Shown here piece after piece: positions 22,440 through 33,143 of a stretch of DNA of 64,000 nucleotides (positions within the stretch are counted from its first letter, which is position 1; each line of letters starts with the position of its first letter). The DNA is from Micrasema longulum (Eukaryota > Arthropoda > Insecta > Trichoptera > Brachycentridae), in NCBI GenBank assembly GCA_022494885.1, contig JAGVSM010003687.1, forward strand, positions 1 through 64,000, read 5' to 3'. The position numbers were made by a program, and so were the translations under genes. A model generated the notes under the pieces. The model did not search any database, had not been told where the DNA came from, and was given only the letters and a program-made list of their open reading frames with translations.

Positions 22440-23180
22440 AATATTTAGAGACTGAAATTTATATTGTGGTGCTAAAACACCTCTATAAATGACAGGAATG
22501 GTTGACTGTACAGAACTACTTAGTTTAATAACAATACATGTGCCAGCCAGGATTTGTAGGCGTTACCACCTGTTTCATGTACCAATAAGTAAAACGTCGT
22601 ATGTTAAAAATGCTTTTTTTCGTAGGACTTTTTACAATACAAAATTTAAAAACATAGATTTCACAAACATCACTCTGTCAGATTTCAAATTTACACTAAA
22701 AATAAATTATGTAACTTGGTAGGCATTATAATAATAAATATGTACATCTCCCTTCTCCTCCTTATCCCCTCTTCGAGCATCCTTGTTCTAATCCCGCCCA
22801 ATTTTCAATAATTTACTGTTCTTAAAAAATATATTTGATTATTGAAAACTATTTACGAGTACAAGAAAATAACATTTTTATATATTATAATAATAAAAAT
22901 ACTTTATAGTTTTATTCCACTTTTATTTAAACTATACAGTATTCTTATTATTATAATTAAAATGCAGTTCCACCAAGAAATGTCAGTAGAAAAACTCAAT
23001 ATGTTTTTATATGTATAAACTTATATGTATTTATTTAAAATGTAATATATTTTCTTTGCTAACTTTGTATACTTTGTGAAAATCTGTTATTAGTTCTGAG
23101 TTTAAACACTTTATCTATTTATTTACTATAAATATGTATGTAGAACTGTTGGTTTCCCAAAATGAAATAAAATAAATGAA
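22440..23180 (+). mobile_element. 5'-truncated Jockey-like LINE tail
   Basis: The ORF end (22,489-22,722) encodes CTELLSLITIHVPARICRRY and LFHVPISKTSYVKNAFFRR, matching the last about 60 residues of the 2.2-kb LINE (LLSELSLNV ... LFHVPAVRTNYAQNSPLIRF). A 3' UTR follows with a CT-rich patch (22,744-22,775) and ends near GTTGGTTTCCCAAAATGAAA with an AATAAA-like signal. No catalytic residues remain. Confidence 0.7.
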
Positions 23181-23339
23181 TATTTCGTGTCAACCATTAT
23201 TTGAAAATTAAACCCGAAACCTCTTGTATAATAGGCAAACGCTCTGACTATTTGATATTATTATTTGCTATATAAACATAGACTATAAAGGTATGTTTAT
23301 TATATTAGGCTGTAACGTTTTTTTTAAAAGTCGAACAAA

Positions 23340-23470
23340 ATAAAGAAACATTTATTTATTTACCTTTTCGTACATAACATAAATTGTACATTGCCGTGCT
23401 TATTGCCAAACGTCCATTTTTTCTTACCAATTCATAAAATAAATATGTGACCTGTATAATTTGGAGCAAA
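23340..23470 (-). mobile_element. LINE 3'-tail fragment, minus strand
   Basis: AAATTGTACATTGCCGTGCT then TATTGCCAAACGTCC and CCAATTCATAAAATAAA parallel 48,145-48,210 (AAATTGTACATTAGCGGGCT ...). Both read as 3' UTR ends on the minus strand. The upstream ORF is missing here. Confidence 0.5.
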
Positions 23471-23838
23471 ACATTCGAGATTAAATAAAATAATCAAACA
23501 AAATAAATATAAAAATAAAAATGGAAATAACGATATGGGTACATAAATTAATTAAAACAATACATGCTTTCAATGGAAATATTTGTCTTATTGTAGGTAC
23601 AATAAAAAAATTAAAATTGTTGGGTTTGTTATAGGTAATATAAACATTGATTTCTCAATTTATGTAACTGGTTTTTACGTGTATCTCTGTAAAAAAAAAC
23701 CTGCTGACAAAACAGACTCGCAGTTTAGCCGGTTTTACTTTTTATTTTTGTAACGCTTTTTTTATGAATGAACATAAAATACTAAATTTATCTCTACGCC
23801 GTGAGGCGAACATGTTATTTATTTTGGAAAAATATTTT
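23471..23838. other. No recognised gene
   Basis: AT-rich, no feature recognised; could be the continuation of the LINE tail at 23,340. Confidence 0.25.
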
Positions 23839-23897
23839 TAGTTCAGAGACCCCAAGCGTGATAATCAAGCGCGCTGACCGCTACACCACTAGACGAA
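23839..23897 (-). mobile_element. tRNA-like SINE head, minus strand
   Basis: In reverse complement it reads CGTCTAGTGGTGTAGCGGTC (A box), AGCGCGCTTGATTATCACGC and GGGGTCTCTGAAC (decayed B box). It has the spacing of a tRNA head but the B box is broken. Confidence 0.5.
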
Positions 23898-23999
23898 TAA
23901 AAACAAAGCAAAACTACATAATTTCTTTAAAATATATTTCAGTTGAATTTACGTGTCTCGAAACAAAGTCGTATCTGTAAACAATATTCTGCAGTCCAG

Positions 24000-24190
24000 T
24001 AGGCACGTCCACCCTACGGGATCAGTCCCTCCCACTTCCCCCTACCCTGGCCGGCCCGGATATCCGGTGTGAGTGGGAGAGTGGGAGAAGAACCCCCACC
24101 CCGATCTTCTACACTCGCGAGATAACTGCAGAGGGAACTTATCTGGGAACAAGCGCGTTCTACCAACTCCCGTGACCTTTACACTCTTTG
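24000..24190. promoter_or_regulatory. GC-rich island with GATA-type sites
   Basis: CCACCCTACGGGATCAG, CCCCCTACCCTGGCCGGCCC, GGATATCCGG, then CTCGCGAGATAACTGC and GGAACTTATCTGGG (AGATAA and TTATCT about 20 bases apart in opposite orientation). No ORF and no repeat partner. Confidence 0.32.
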
Positions 24191-24640
24191 GTTTGTACTA
24201 TTTTGAAACACTATCGTATTTTCTGAAATTAAAATTAGTGGGCTGGGTATCCGTATATAAGATATCACTATAATAATTAACTCATGTATAATGTTATTAA
24301 TAAATAAATAATGATAATCATTGCCATCTACAAATACTAGTTTGATACATAATAATATACACAATATTTATTTTCATTAATCAAAATAAGCTGTGAAAAT
24401 CAATCTACCATTCAGTGAAACCACTTTAGTACAAAGACATGCATTTTTCATTTACGGTAAAAAATTGTTTCCCGATTAAGACATTTCCTTTGCAAGTTTA
24501 TGTGAATTTATTGTATTTTTTATGATTATTTTAGTTTATTTTGCTTATTATGTTTACGGTGATAATTGGGTTAGTTAGATAAATTACGTTTTTATTTTCT
24601 TATTATGTTAACTACGTTAAATAACTAATTTCAGAAATGT
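24191..24640. other. No recognised gene
   Basis: AT-rich, nothing recognised. Confidence 0.3.
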
Positions 24641-24649
24641 TACATTATA

Positions 24650-24745
24650 TTTATTGTAAAATGTTTCCCTCGGCAAGGGACACCCCAGTGAGGGAACATT
24701 ATTCTGTATAAAAAAAAATACAAAATTGTAAAAGTATAAATAAAT
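24650..24745 (+). repeat. LINE-tail-like segment
   Basis: ACACCCCAGTGAGGGAACAT then TATTCTGTATAAAAAAAAAT resembles the tail near 28,115 (AACCCCAGTGAGGTCACATT). Likely a 3' end without its ORF. Confidence 0.4.
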
Positions 24746-24780
24746 GAACATAGCAAGTAGAGAAGCTAGGAATAGTGATT

Positions 24781-25375
24781 TAACGGAGTACCGAATACCG
24801 AATATTCGGCAAAAGATGTGTGCATTTAGCACGTGACAGCCTACGACCTGTCTCATTGTCTCATTGCAGTGCGTGCGGGGGTGATGAGCGGGAGTGATAG
24901 AGCGGGCGTATTTGTTTAATTTGCGAATAGATCATGTCGCGTTATAAAACTAATAGTTCTTATTAGTAATAATTATCAGTAATTATTTGTTATTTTTACA
25001 TAATGGCACCATTTAATACAAAACCGCCTTTTTGGGAATATAATTAGATTTGCAGTGAAGATAATAAACTAGCTGTGTGTTTGCTGTGTAACAAAAAGAT
25101 CTCGCGAGGCATTATTTATGACAAAAAGCGCAATCATTTGCTACCAACAAATGCTGAAAAAATTGTTTTCATTCATCACAACTTACCACTTTAGATTTTA
25201 AGTATTGAACTAATAATTTGTGATTAAAGTAAATACATTTTTAAGTAATAAGTGCGTTTTTTTAGGGTTTGGTATTCGGTCGAATAGTACACAGTATTTG
25301 GCCGAATGCTGAGTATTTTTTAAAAAGTAGCCAAATAGGCCAAATACCAAATAGTAGCCTAACATTTGTGGCATC
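24781..25375 (+). mobile_element. Internally deleted hAT-type DNA transposon
   Basis: The element begins near GTACCGAATACCGAATATTC and ends near GGCCAAATACCAAATAGTAG. Both ends carry CCGAAT/ATTCGG and CCAAAT/ATTTGG motifs in inverted arrangement, interpreted as the terminal inverted repeats. Between them is a short frame (25,003-25,194) that joins a BED zinc-finger start directly to the end of a hAT dimerisation domain. About 600 bp remain of an element that would normally be several kilobases. The exact termini and the 8-bp target duplication typical of hAT could not be fixed by eye. Confidence 0.6.
25003..25194 (+). pseudogene. hAT transposase remnant: BED finger fused to C-terminal dimerisation end
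   Basis: Starting at ATG 25,003 the frame reads MAPFNTKPPFWEYN, an in-frame TAG at 25,045, then EDNKLAVCLLCNKKISRG and, after about ten residues, LPTNAEKIVFIHHN before a stop at 25,192. The first part is a BED-type finger (aromatic W, then C-x2-C); the H..H half is lost. The last part matches the 'NVEKL.FLH.NL' end of hAT transposases. The RNase-H-like catalytic core (about 500 residues) is deleted. The stop replaces a codon of the BED domain, so no protein is made. Internal deletion is the usual origin of non-autonomous hAT elements. Confidence 0.65.
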
Positions 25376-26264
25376 TGTAATGGGAAACCATTTTTTTAAC
25401 TGATTACAACTAAATATGTAAAAAAAAAATAGTAATATAAAAATATGGTTGATTATTTTATTAAGCTGGCAGTAAAAAGTAATTTAATCATCTGCTCCAT
25501 GGTGATTTCAGCGTGACTTTTTAGGTTTAAAGGGATGTTTTTACCCTGAAATATTTTATCGTCCCATGCGGTTATAGGGAAGGTAATAAAATAATAATTA
25601 TTTATATGTTATTAGAATTACTAAAGTTCTAGGCCTATTATAATGTATATATAAAAAAGGCAAGTGGTGTTGTACTATATAGGTATTAGAAAAATAAATG
25701 TCGATTTTACTCAATAAACCCCATTGCATTTAAAAGACATAAAAATATTTTTTTAAAAAAAGGGAAAAAATTCAGTTACATTCTTAATAACATTTAATGC
25801 AATGTTTAATAAACATTCGAAGTAATTTAGTAATATTCAACGAACGCGAGAAGAAAAAAAATGGTGGGTGCTATAGCAATTGGAAATGAAATAGTAATTA
25901 GACACTCTAAAACGAATGGTCTTAATTAAACGTAAAATGTAAGAATTTATCTAAAATAAATGTAAGAATTAATCTCCTCCATAAAAAAAAAAGATTTTAT
26001 TTCTTAAAATAAACGCTCTATATTTATTTATTTTTGACCGTGAGATTTAGAATGTCCAATGACTGCGGGATGTCTAATTACTACATCACCCCCTACATAA
26101 TTTACAAAGAATTCTCTGGGGGAAAACAACTTAGATAAAATGAATGAACGATTTGTAAAAACTTATGCTCTTTATAATTTTTTGCGACATGAAATTAAAT
26201 CCGAGTATACTTATCAGATTTCGTAAAAAATGAACAAGACATGTAAATACAAGGCGATTTGCAA
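25376..26264. other. No recognised gene
   Basis: AT-rich, no recognised feature. Confidence 0.3.
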
Positions 26265-26650
26265 CCCCTCTCCTTACATTAGTGTCTCCTACACCTCCCC
26301 TTTCCCTGCAGGTAATGGGCCGCGAATAAAAGATAAATTACACCCCAAACCACCCTTATCTGTCACCCAATAAATATTGTTTTGTGAACCAGATCTGTCA
26401 CGGGGTGTGTTTACATATTTCGCCGTAAATCTTTCATGATCAAATAGTTTCTTATAATGGCGTCAGACCTCTGGATGAGTTAGGTCTGGTAGTGATAAAT
26501 ACAGTGATCCATCAATGGGATCTTGGGAGACTGTTCCTTCTTCTGCCTTCCTACACAACACACTGAACTTGATTGATGGACCGTCGGCGGAGGAACCCTC
26601 ACTTGGTGTTTTCAACCTGATACAATCTCGCATATTGATATTGAATATAA
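26265..26650. promoter_or_regulatory. Mixed-composition island with GATA and homeodomain-type sites
   Basis: GCAACCCCTCTCC, CCTACACCTCCCCTTTCCC, then GAATAAAAGATAAATTACAC and ACCACCCTTATCTGTCACCC (two GATA-type sites about 25 bases apart), and at about 26,569 CTTGATTGATGGACCGTCGG (TTGATTGATGG resembles PBC/Hox/Meis sites). No coding signal. Regulatory function is inference. Confidence 0.25.
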
Positions 26651-26909
26651 TATGAGCCGAAACACCTCTTTCTTTTTTCTGTTTTCCGCATCTAGCGGCG
26701 CTTAATGCGCTGATTTTTTTATATTCAAATAATCAATTGAGGATCTACCGTAGTAGAACAAATTTTTTTTCGAGTAAGGAAATGTAAACATTAATAATTA
26801 ATGTAGTTATTATTAATATCAAAAGTTACTTAATAATAATATCTCTGTTTATTAACAAAAATTACAATTTCTTTATCTACTAAATGTTTTAGGCAATAGA
26901 TTTCTCTGG

Positions 26910-27240
26910 AATTTTTTTATTTTTTTATTTATTTACAATTTTAAAAAACCCGTTAGGGTTACATTAGAAATTTAATATTGTCTAGTCATTTTATGTCTCG
27001 TCTAGTCTAGTTAGTTCAGTCATCATGTGTTTTTTCAGATTGATTTTAAATTTGTCTCCATTAAAAGTTTTCAAGTAGTAAGGTAGGTCGTTGTAGTGTT
27101 CATTATGTAGTATTTTTGACTGTCCTGTGTTTGTCTTTGCTTTTTCAATATGATAGTGTTTTTGTTGTCTGGTGTTATATTTATGTATGTCAGCATTTTT
27201 GAATAATATTATGTCGTCGTCTTGTATGTTTCCCAATATC
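26910..27240 (-). pseudogene. LINE ORF C-terminus plus 3' UTR, minus strand
   Basis: The minus-strand frame 27,236-26,991 encodes HKYNTRQQKHYHIEKAKTNT, then ILHNEHYNDLPYYLKTFNGD and FKINLKKHMM. This is the common 'H.YNTR ... G...YN.LP..LK....FK..LK..L' ending of insect non-LTR RT ORFs. The downstream tail on the minus strand contains TAACCCTAACGGGTTTTTTA followed by A-rich sequence. A similar hairpin-like end (AACCCGTAAGGGTTTATC) is found at 43,278. The RT domain itself is absent. Confidence 0.75.
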
Positions 27241-27745
27241 TAGTCTGCCTAACTAGGTACAATCTGTTTGAAGGCAGACATTTTTATGCAAAATAAACAA
27301 TAACATGACTACCTACTAGTGTTGTTTTACATATTTCAATTTTTGTGGTGTTTTTATTTTATTTATTTATTATAAATACAGCCTAAGCCAATTACAAGTT
27401 ATATGAAAAAACATAATATGTATAAGAAACTCAACAAAAAAAAACATACACTTATGTAGCAAAGACAAACAAGGGCAATGAAATAAAGGTATATATATCA
27501 AAACACGATCAACATATAAGACTTCGAGTGAACCCAAAATTTTATACGAATATTTTGTTAATGTAAAAGTGTAAATACTTACGTTTTCAAATATGCTTCA
27601 TTGTGTGCCTGTCTCTAAACGACCTCAACTCCTTGGGAATAGTCATATTTGAAATATATGTAATATGTATTTATAATAATATTAATATCTTCAACATATA
27701 TTAAAATAATGTTCTAAATAAAACATATATAAACACAAACTAATA
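27241..27745. other. No recognised gene
   Basis: AT-rich; CCTAAGCCAATTACAAGTTA near 27,383 may be another decayed LINE tail. Confidence 0.25.
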
Positions 27746-27747
27746 CC

Positions 27748-28195
27748 ACTTTCGGGCAAAGAGATTTTGAGTATTATGCAACTGAAATCTATGACCTACT
27801 TCTACTGTCTATTAAACCAATTAAAAATGAGAAAATGTTCAAAAAAGCTATAAAAAATGCTTAGTGGAGCTGGGTAGAAGTAACATGGATTATCTCATTC
27901 GCCCAAACCAATATTGTAACAACTGCTCCACAAATGTATAGTTTGTGTTATGTTTTTGTTCTTTTATTGTACTTTTTATAATATAAATAATAAATTAAAT
28001 ATAAATCTAAGTACTTAGTGTTTAAAACTGTCTGAACATGTTGTTAATTATCTCTGTATATTAAGACGTCTTTGTTTATTCTCACACTTAAAATATTTTT
28101 TTAAAGTATATTTAGGTAACCCCAGTGAGGTCACATTATTTTTATTATTAATCTTTGTTTATAATGGAAATAATATATAAATAAATAAATAAACA
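27748..28195 (+). pseudogene. LINE ORF C-terminus plus 3' UTR
   Basis: An open stretch at 27,748-27,864 encodes FGQRDFEYYATEIYDLLLLS, then IKPIKNEKMFKKAIKNA before a stop. This fits the 'R..F.Y....YN.LP...K....FKK.LK' ending of LINE ORFs. A 3' UTR continues to ACCCCAGTGAGGTCACATTA and an (AAAT)n tail at about 28,176-28,194. The copy is 5'-truncated with no catalytic part. Confidence 0.65.
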
Positions 28196-28289
28196 TGAAA
28201 TGCTCTCGAGTTCAAATAATAAAATACCAGAGTAACATAGATGCAAAAAGTCATTACAGTTGCCCTATTCCGACTGTTCCCAAAATCGA

Positions 28290-28520
28290 CAATTGCTAAC
28301 AACGCTAACGCCTTTCCACCACGTACATTATCGAACACGATCTCCCCGTAGTGTAACGTACTAGGACGGAGGCTTCAGAATGAGGCCCAGGTGGGCAACA
28401 CAACAACTGTTGCGAGTTGCGAGGTGAAACGTTTTGGCGGGAAACTGTATCGAGCTTCCGGCGGACGGCGATAGGCGGCCATTTGGCTCGATGTATGGTC
28501 GCGATAGGGCGGTTGGAATG
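28290..28520. promoter_or_regulatory. GC-rich island
   Basis: It contains CGATCTCCCCGTAGTG, AATGAGGCCCAGGTGGGCAA, CGAGCTTCCGGCGGACGGCG and ATAGGCGGCCATTTGGC. CpG-rich relative to flanks, no repeat partner. The overlapping minus-strand frames (28,305-28,752) have no identifiable domain. Confidence 0.22.
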
Positions 28521-28838
28521 GTCCATAAAACGAACAATTTTGATTGAATAGGTATATTCCTATGTATTCTTTTCCACCCTCGCTGGGGGAAGGTGTCAGG
28601 TGGAAAAGGAGATTTAACTTAAGATTTAGAAAGTAAAGGAAAATATAAGAAAGCGGCGTAAGAAGGAAATAAAAAATTAATGAGGTTTTTCGTAGGAATG
28701 CAAGTACGATAAATTTATGTGAGTTTTTTTGAAAGGAAGACAAGGAAACCACAAAATGAAAAAACGCATAAGCTTAATCGACCCGTTAGTAAATTTATTA
28801 TTTCCATTTTTTGTTAATATAATCAGTATACTTATACT

Positions 28839-29334
28839 TCCATACTTATAATATTATAAATGCGAAAGTGCGTCTGTTTGTGTTTTGTTCAAGTTGCAAC
28901 GGAGCAACCGATCACCTTGATTTTTTGCTTAGGGAAAACTGGAGACCTCAGAAGTGAAATAAATTACGTTTAATCTCGAAAAAAAAACAATCCTTCAGAA
29001 ACATTATAACGGAAAATGAATTCTTCTTTCACGTTGCAACGGAGCAACTGATTTACGTGTTTATTTGCACAGAGATTGCCTGAGAGCTGAAAAATATTGA
29101 GAATTTTTGATTCCAAAAAAGTATATCGTTTTCTCTGAATTTTTTTAAAACGTCGCCACTAACGAAAAGTCGTATTTTGCATAGCGATAGTTGAATGACC
29201 GTCAATTGATACAGGCTACTATTCATTCTGAAAAGATTTATCATTCCATGAGAAAAATTCTTAATGTTGAACGACAAAACTAATGAATTATTTCTCCCTA
29301 ATACCACGCGGGCAAAGGCGCGGGTAAAAGCTAG
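28839..29334 (+). mobile_element. Non-autonomous Helitron-like element
   Basis: It starts TCCATACTTATAATATTATA, which resembles the TC-plus-AT-rich 5' ends of insect Helitrons, and ends in CACGCGGGCAAAGGCGCGGG then TAAAAGCTAG before T: a GC-rich hairpin and CTAG terminus. The phrase TTGCAACGGAGCAAC occurs twice (about 28,894 and 29,034), so the body may hold an internal duplication. No Rep/helicase ORF exists; a 121-codon minus-strand frame across it is chance. A shorter relative is at 21,700-22,161. Class assigned from ends only. Confidence 0.65.
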
Positions 29335-30229
29335 TATCCATATATTATACCTACGTTTCTCTCTAATCTGCGATAATATGGTGTAGGCAAAGGAAAAAAA
29401 ATCTAAATGAAAATTCATAGTTAGTGCTACAGACTGGCAGATTGAATAAATACTTATTTTTTGTCACGCGAAAGGGGACATTAAGATTAATTTTAGATTA
29501 AGTAGGTTAAAAGAGTCTACTAATATGTCATATTCTCGTATATTTGGCATTTGTGCGGATGTTGGGCCACCGGGAGCTGACGGTAGCTTGTTACTTGACC
29601 TAATGTCTGCACAGTAGCTAAGTATGTGAGCTCAACTAATAATATAATTTTGTTTTCTTTTTCTTCTTCTCTTTTTTTTTCTTTTCTGTTACTATTATTT
29701 ATGTATATATATCTGTGTGGATTTAAGTATGAATATGTATTATTTTATGTGTACTTTTTAGACACCATAAGTATATAATATAAAATCATGTAAATGAATA
29801 CCTCGACACGGGTTGTGCCCAATGAGGAAATGTTTTTTTTTTTTTTTAAGTGTTTTGTAAAACGTAAAATAAATATAAATAAAATAAAGTCCTGTGTGGG
29901 AACTAGGAACTATCTGCCGATATGCAAAGGTTACAGGACAAGAAGCAATAAACACAGTTATCACGTCCTGCAGTGACTTCCTACCACTTCCCCACTCTTA
30001 CTTCTTAGTTCTTACTTCTACTCGTCTGATTATATAAAACAGGGCGTCCAGTGCCAGATATCAAACATTTAAAAAATAAGCAGACAAATTATATAAATAT
30101 TTTTTAATTTTATTTTAAATAGGAACATGAATGCGAATTTAATTTTTTTACTACAAAATTTCCTAAATCTTAACCTTTAAAATGCAAACATTTGGGCAAT
30201 CGATTGCTCGAAATCCTCGCGACCTCGGT
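29335..30229. other. No recognised gene
   Basis: AT-rich with a pyrimidine-rich tract at 29,652-29,690. CTCGACACGGGTTGTGCCCA at 29,802 recurs, inverted and diverged, near 32,615-32,640, suggesting a decayed LINE tail. Confidence 0.3.
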
Positions 30230-30545
30230 CCATATAATATTTACATGTAACAACAGAGATGAAGAATATTTAAGAGAAGGTAATATGGAAGTTTAGGCAT
30301 CTACAGGGCTTATGACCTGTCAATGGCTGGTTTAAGTGACCACTTTACACACGGTGTAACATTCACAATTCTGCCCATATTTAAACATCTATATTCCTTC
30401 AATTCTTTCATCTGTTGATGTTTGTGAAGTTAAAGAGCTTAATCCTTTATTTTTAAATGTTGTAATTTGTTAATGTTAACAGCTCCCCAGGGAGTTGAAT
30501 CCAGTCCTTGTCTTCCAAAATTGTCTCACGCGCGCTACGTCTACA
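30230..30545 (-). repeat. Foldback/MITE family copy
   Basis: Relative to 54,551-54,900 this copy is inverted: CAACAGAGATGAAGAAT, ATGGAAGTTTAGGCATCTAC, GGCTTATGACCTGTCAATGG, CTGGTTTAAGTGACCACTTT, ACACACGGTGTAACATTCAC, ATTCTTTCATCTGTTGATG, then an outer arm TTGTAATTTGTTAATGTTAA and CAGTCCTTGTCTTCC. Both inner arms of the inverted repeat are recognisable. No coding capacity. Confidence 0.75.
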
Positions 30546-31142
30546 AATCCCTCTCACGCTACTTGCATTCAAAAGTTTTCACGATTAAAATATTAAATTT
30601 ACCACTGGACATCCTGTGCATAAGTTGCACGAGGGAACATTAGCTAAATAGGTAAACCTAGACATATTATATAAATATGGTATGTACATACGCATTGTAC
30701 ATTATATACACATACAACTACCTTCAAGTAATGAAATAGTGATTAAAATTAATATGTAAAACACTAACTTTGTGATTTTCCATGTAAACATATAAATAAA
30801 TATTGTCTTTATTTGAAATAAAAAAATGTGTTTGATTTCTAATTATAAGTTTAAATATGGAGTTCTACAAAATAAACACCAAATCAATCAATAAAAAAAT
30901 ATGTTTTTTTTATTGTCGGGCGATTTCAAAACATGACTGTTTCTTCGTAACATTAAATATTATTCACTCTTTACAAAAAATAACAAGTAAGAATCTTATT
31001 TGCTTTGTTCAGTAATTATTTTTGCTGGTTATTGTCTAAGTTACCATTCCTTAGAAAGCAATACTAGTGTAATTAGTAAGCAAGTATTGGAAATGAACGA
31101 TTAATTTGAGTTATTAAACATTTTTAGCGAAGGACTTTTACT
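30546..31142. other. No recognised gene
   Basis: AT-rich; possible LINE tail around 30,600-30,660 (GTTGCACGAGGGAACATTAG). Confidence 0.25.
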
Positions 31143-31415
31143 TTAATTGTTGATTTGGCTATTAATCATCGGAAAAATATGATTAACAGCTTTTTGAATC
31201 CCTAATTTTTCATAATTATCTAACTTAAGACCTTTATTACAAAAATGTGATACATTTAATCCATTATTATTATCAAATGCGTGATTATTTTCAATAAGAT
31301 GGTTAGCAAATTCAGATGAGTTTTTACTACTAAAACACCTCATGTGTTCTCTTGTTTTAATCGTGAACTTTTTACTTGTTTTGCCAACGTAAACGCTAAA
31401 GCATGCGTTGCACTT
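31143..31415 (-). pseudogene. Penelope-like element GIY-YIG endonuclease domain fragment
   Basis: The minus-strand frame is open from 31,415 to 31,143, reading KCNACFSVYVGKTSKKFTIK, then TREHMRCF, FANHLIENNHAF and CNKGLKLDNYEKLGIQKA before a stop. Tyr-x-Gly-Lys-Thr is the second half of a GIY-YIG nuclease motif. Arg in TREH, the N-H-L-I-E-N-N-H segment and the K-G-x-K-L segment are the conserved order seen in Penelope-like retroelements, where this domain follows the reverse transcriptase. A stop (31,416-31,418) precedes it and no RT is found upstream, so this is a 5'-truncated relic. Other GIY-YIG proteins are less likely given the tail. Confidence 0.75.
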
Positions 31416-33143
31416 TCAAGAAAATTTTTCAGATGCAAAAAAAATATGTTTTGTGATTTTAAATAAAGTTAATATTGATTTATATTTTGAAAAAAGATTA
31501 ATTTATTGTTATTTCATATTTATTATCGATGGCTACATCCTCATCATAATCGTTTTTTTATCTGCACCCGGTTAAGTATCGGGGTCTGCATTAAAACTTT
31601 AATTGTAGGGGATCGTGTTCGTTTTATTAGATGTAAGGTAAGCTGATCAATCTTTCGCTTCGGAACAATGAAATATTGCATTATAAACCAATAATCACCG
31701 CTCGGACACGGACACAGCTTTATGTTCTTATTTAAAAAGATAACCATCAAGTTTATTGCAGTCACTGATAAGATGATAAGGAAGTTTTCCTTGTATTCCG
31801 CTAAGTTATTTTTCCGCATTTTATCACTTTTCGGATAGAATTTTTACTAAGACAATCGGAGCTATTGCACTGTTACGATATTGACTTAATCGAGAAACAA
31901 AATGAAGTTTATTTGTCGCAGAACTAATAAGATTCTTTTTATTATTTATCTCCTTTTAAACGGTTATTCACTTTTCAAGATATTTATGCCATTAAAATTT
32001 TATCTGAATAATTATTTTTATTGCTAATGAACTTTTATAAAAACGATGAAAAATTATTTTCAAATGAATATAATATGCGTGAAATGAAACATTTCAATTT
32101 AAGATCTCACTATTTATTTTTGGGAACGTACTTTCTTTCAGCATCTTTTATTTTATTTACTGGATTAATTGTTTTTAAACTCTTTTGCAGACGTACTTTG
32201 GTGTGAAGGGCACTACGGTCTTATCGAAAGTTAATTAGTAGAACTGTTTTCTACATGCGTATTTACGTATATACCTTATAACTTACTTGCTTAGCGTAAC
32301 ATTGATTTATAGTTTATTGCATAGAAATTTTAAAAAAAATATTTTTTTTAAATAGAATATTATAATTAATAGAAAGCCGGAGACCTAATTCGGAGTATTT
32401 ACATACTCGTCATATCATCATCATTCCCCTTTACAACATAATGGGGCACTAGTAAAGGGCACAGTGCATAGGTTACTGCCTTAGTATATTAACAGCAGCA
32501 CATCTCGTTATTTTTTTTCTCACATGGAAGCAAGACGATCAGTCTTACGCTTCAGTCCAGAAAATATGAAAAAAACAATTGCATGATGCATTTATTTTTT
32601 TCTCATATAAACACCTCACTTGGTACAACCCGTGTCGAGTAATTCGTTAATATTTCATATACCTAAAACTGACACATTGTAACCCTTGTATTCATTTTTA
32701 ATTGTATAAATACAATATATATATATATATATATACACAAATGTATATGTTACTCGTATTATATTCTATTATATAAATATATAATATAACTACCACCAAA
32801 ACCATAAATATTAGTCTATAATAAAAAATATAAAAAATCCAGTGTGGCGGACACTCTCCTCTCATACCTTCCTGATGGCCTGGTACAGACCGGGGCAATG
32901 AAGCAAGCAACTTTGCAATGAAGGTCGTAGCAGCATCAGGAGGAACAAAGACGTTTGGTTATGGTAATGGAATAATTGCAGGCTCCCTACTTTGTGGAAA
33001 TGACAGGTCTATGACAAACCTACGATCTAATTTTTCTGCCATTAAAAAAACATTGAAAAACGTGAATCTCTGAATCCAACTCACGAGTATTAGTAACCTT
33101 TTGATTTTTTCATTCATTCATTTTGAACAGAAACACACTGAAA
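31416..33143. other. No recognised gene; TA repeat and weak repeat pieces
   Basis: Mostly AT-rich. CATCATCATTCCCCTTTAC then GTGCATAGGTTACTGCC at 32,414-32,480 recurs at 50,815 and 62,868 (short repeat). A (TA)n run is at 32,715-32,736 and further TA-rich DNA follows. Frames at 31,544-31,819 and 32,698-32,910 have no recognisable domain. Confidence 0.35.

Noticed and set aside
24781..25375. Possible host BED zinc-finger gene
   Set aside because: The BED start is fused to a transposase end, contains an in-frame stop and sits between inverted CCGAAT motifs, so a transposon relic is the better reading.
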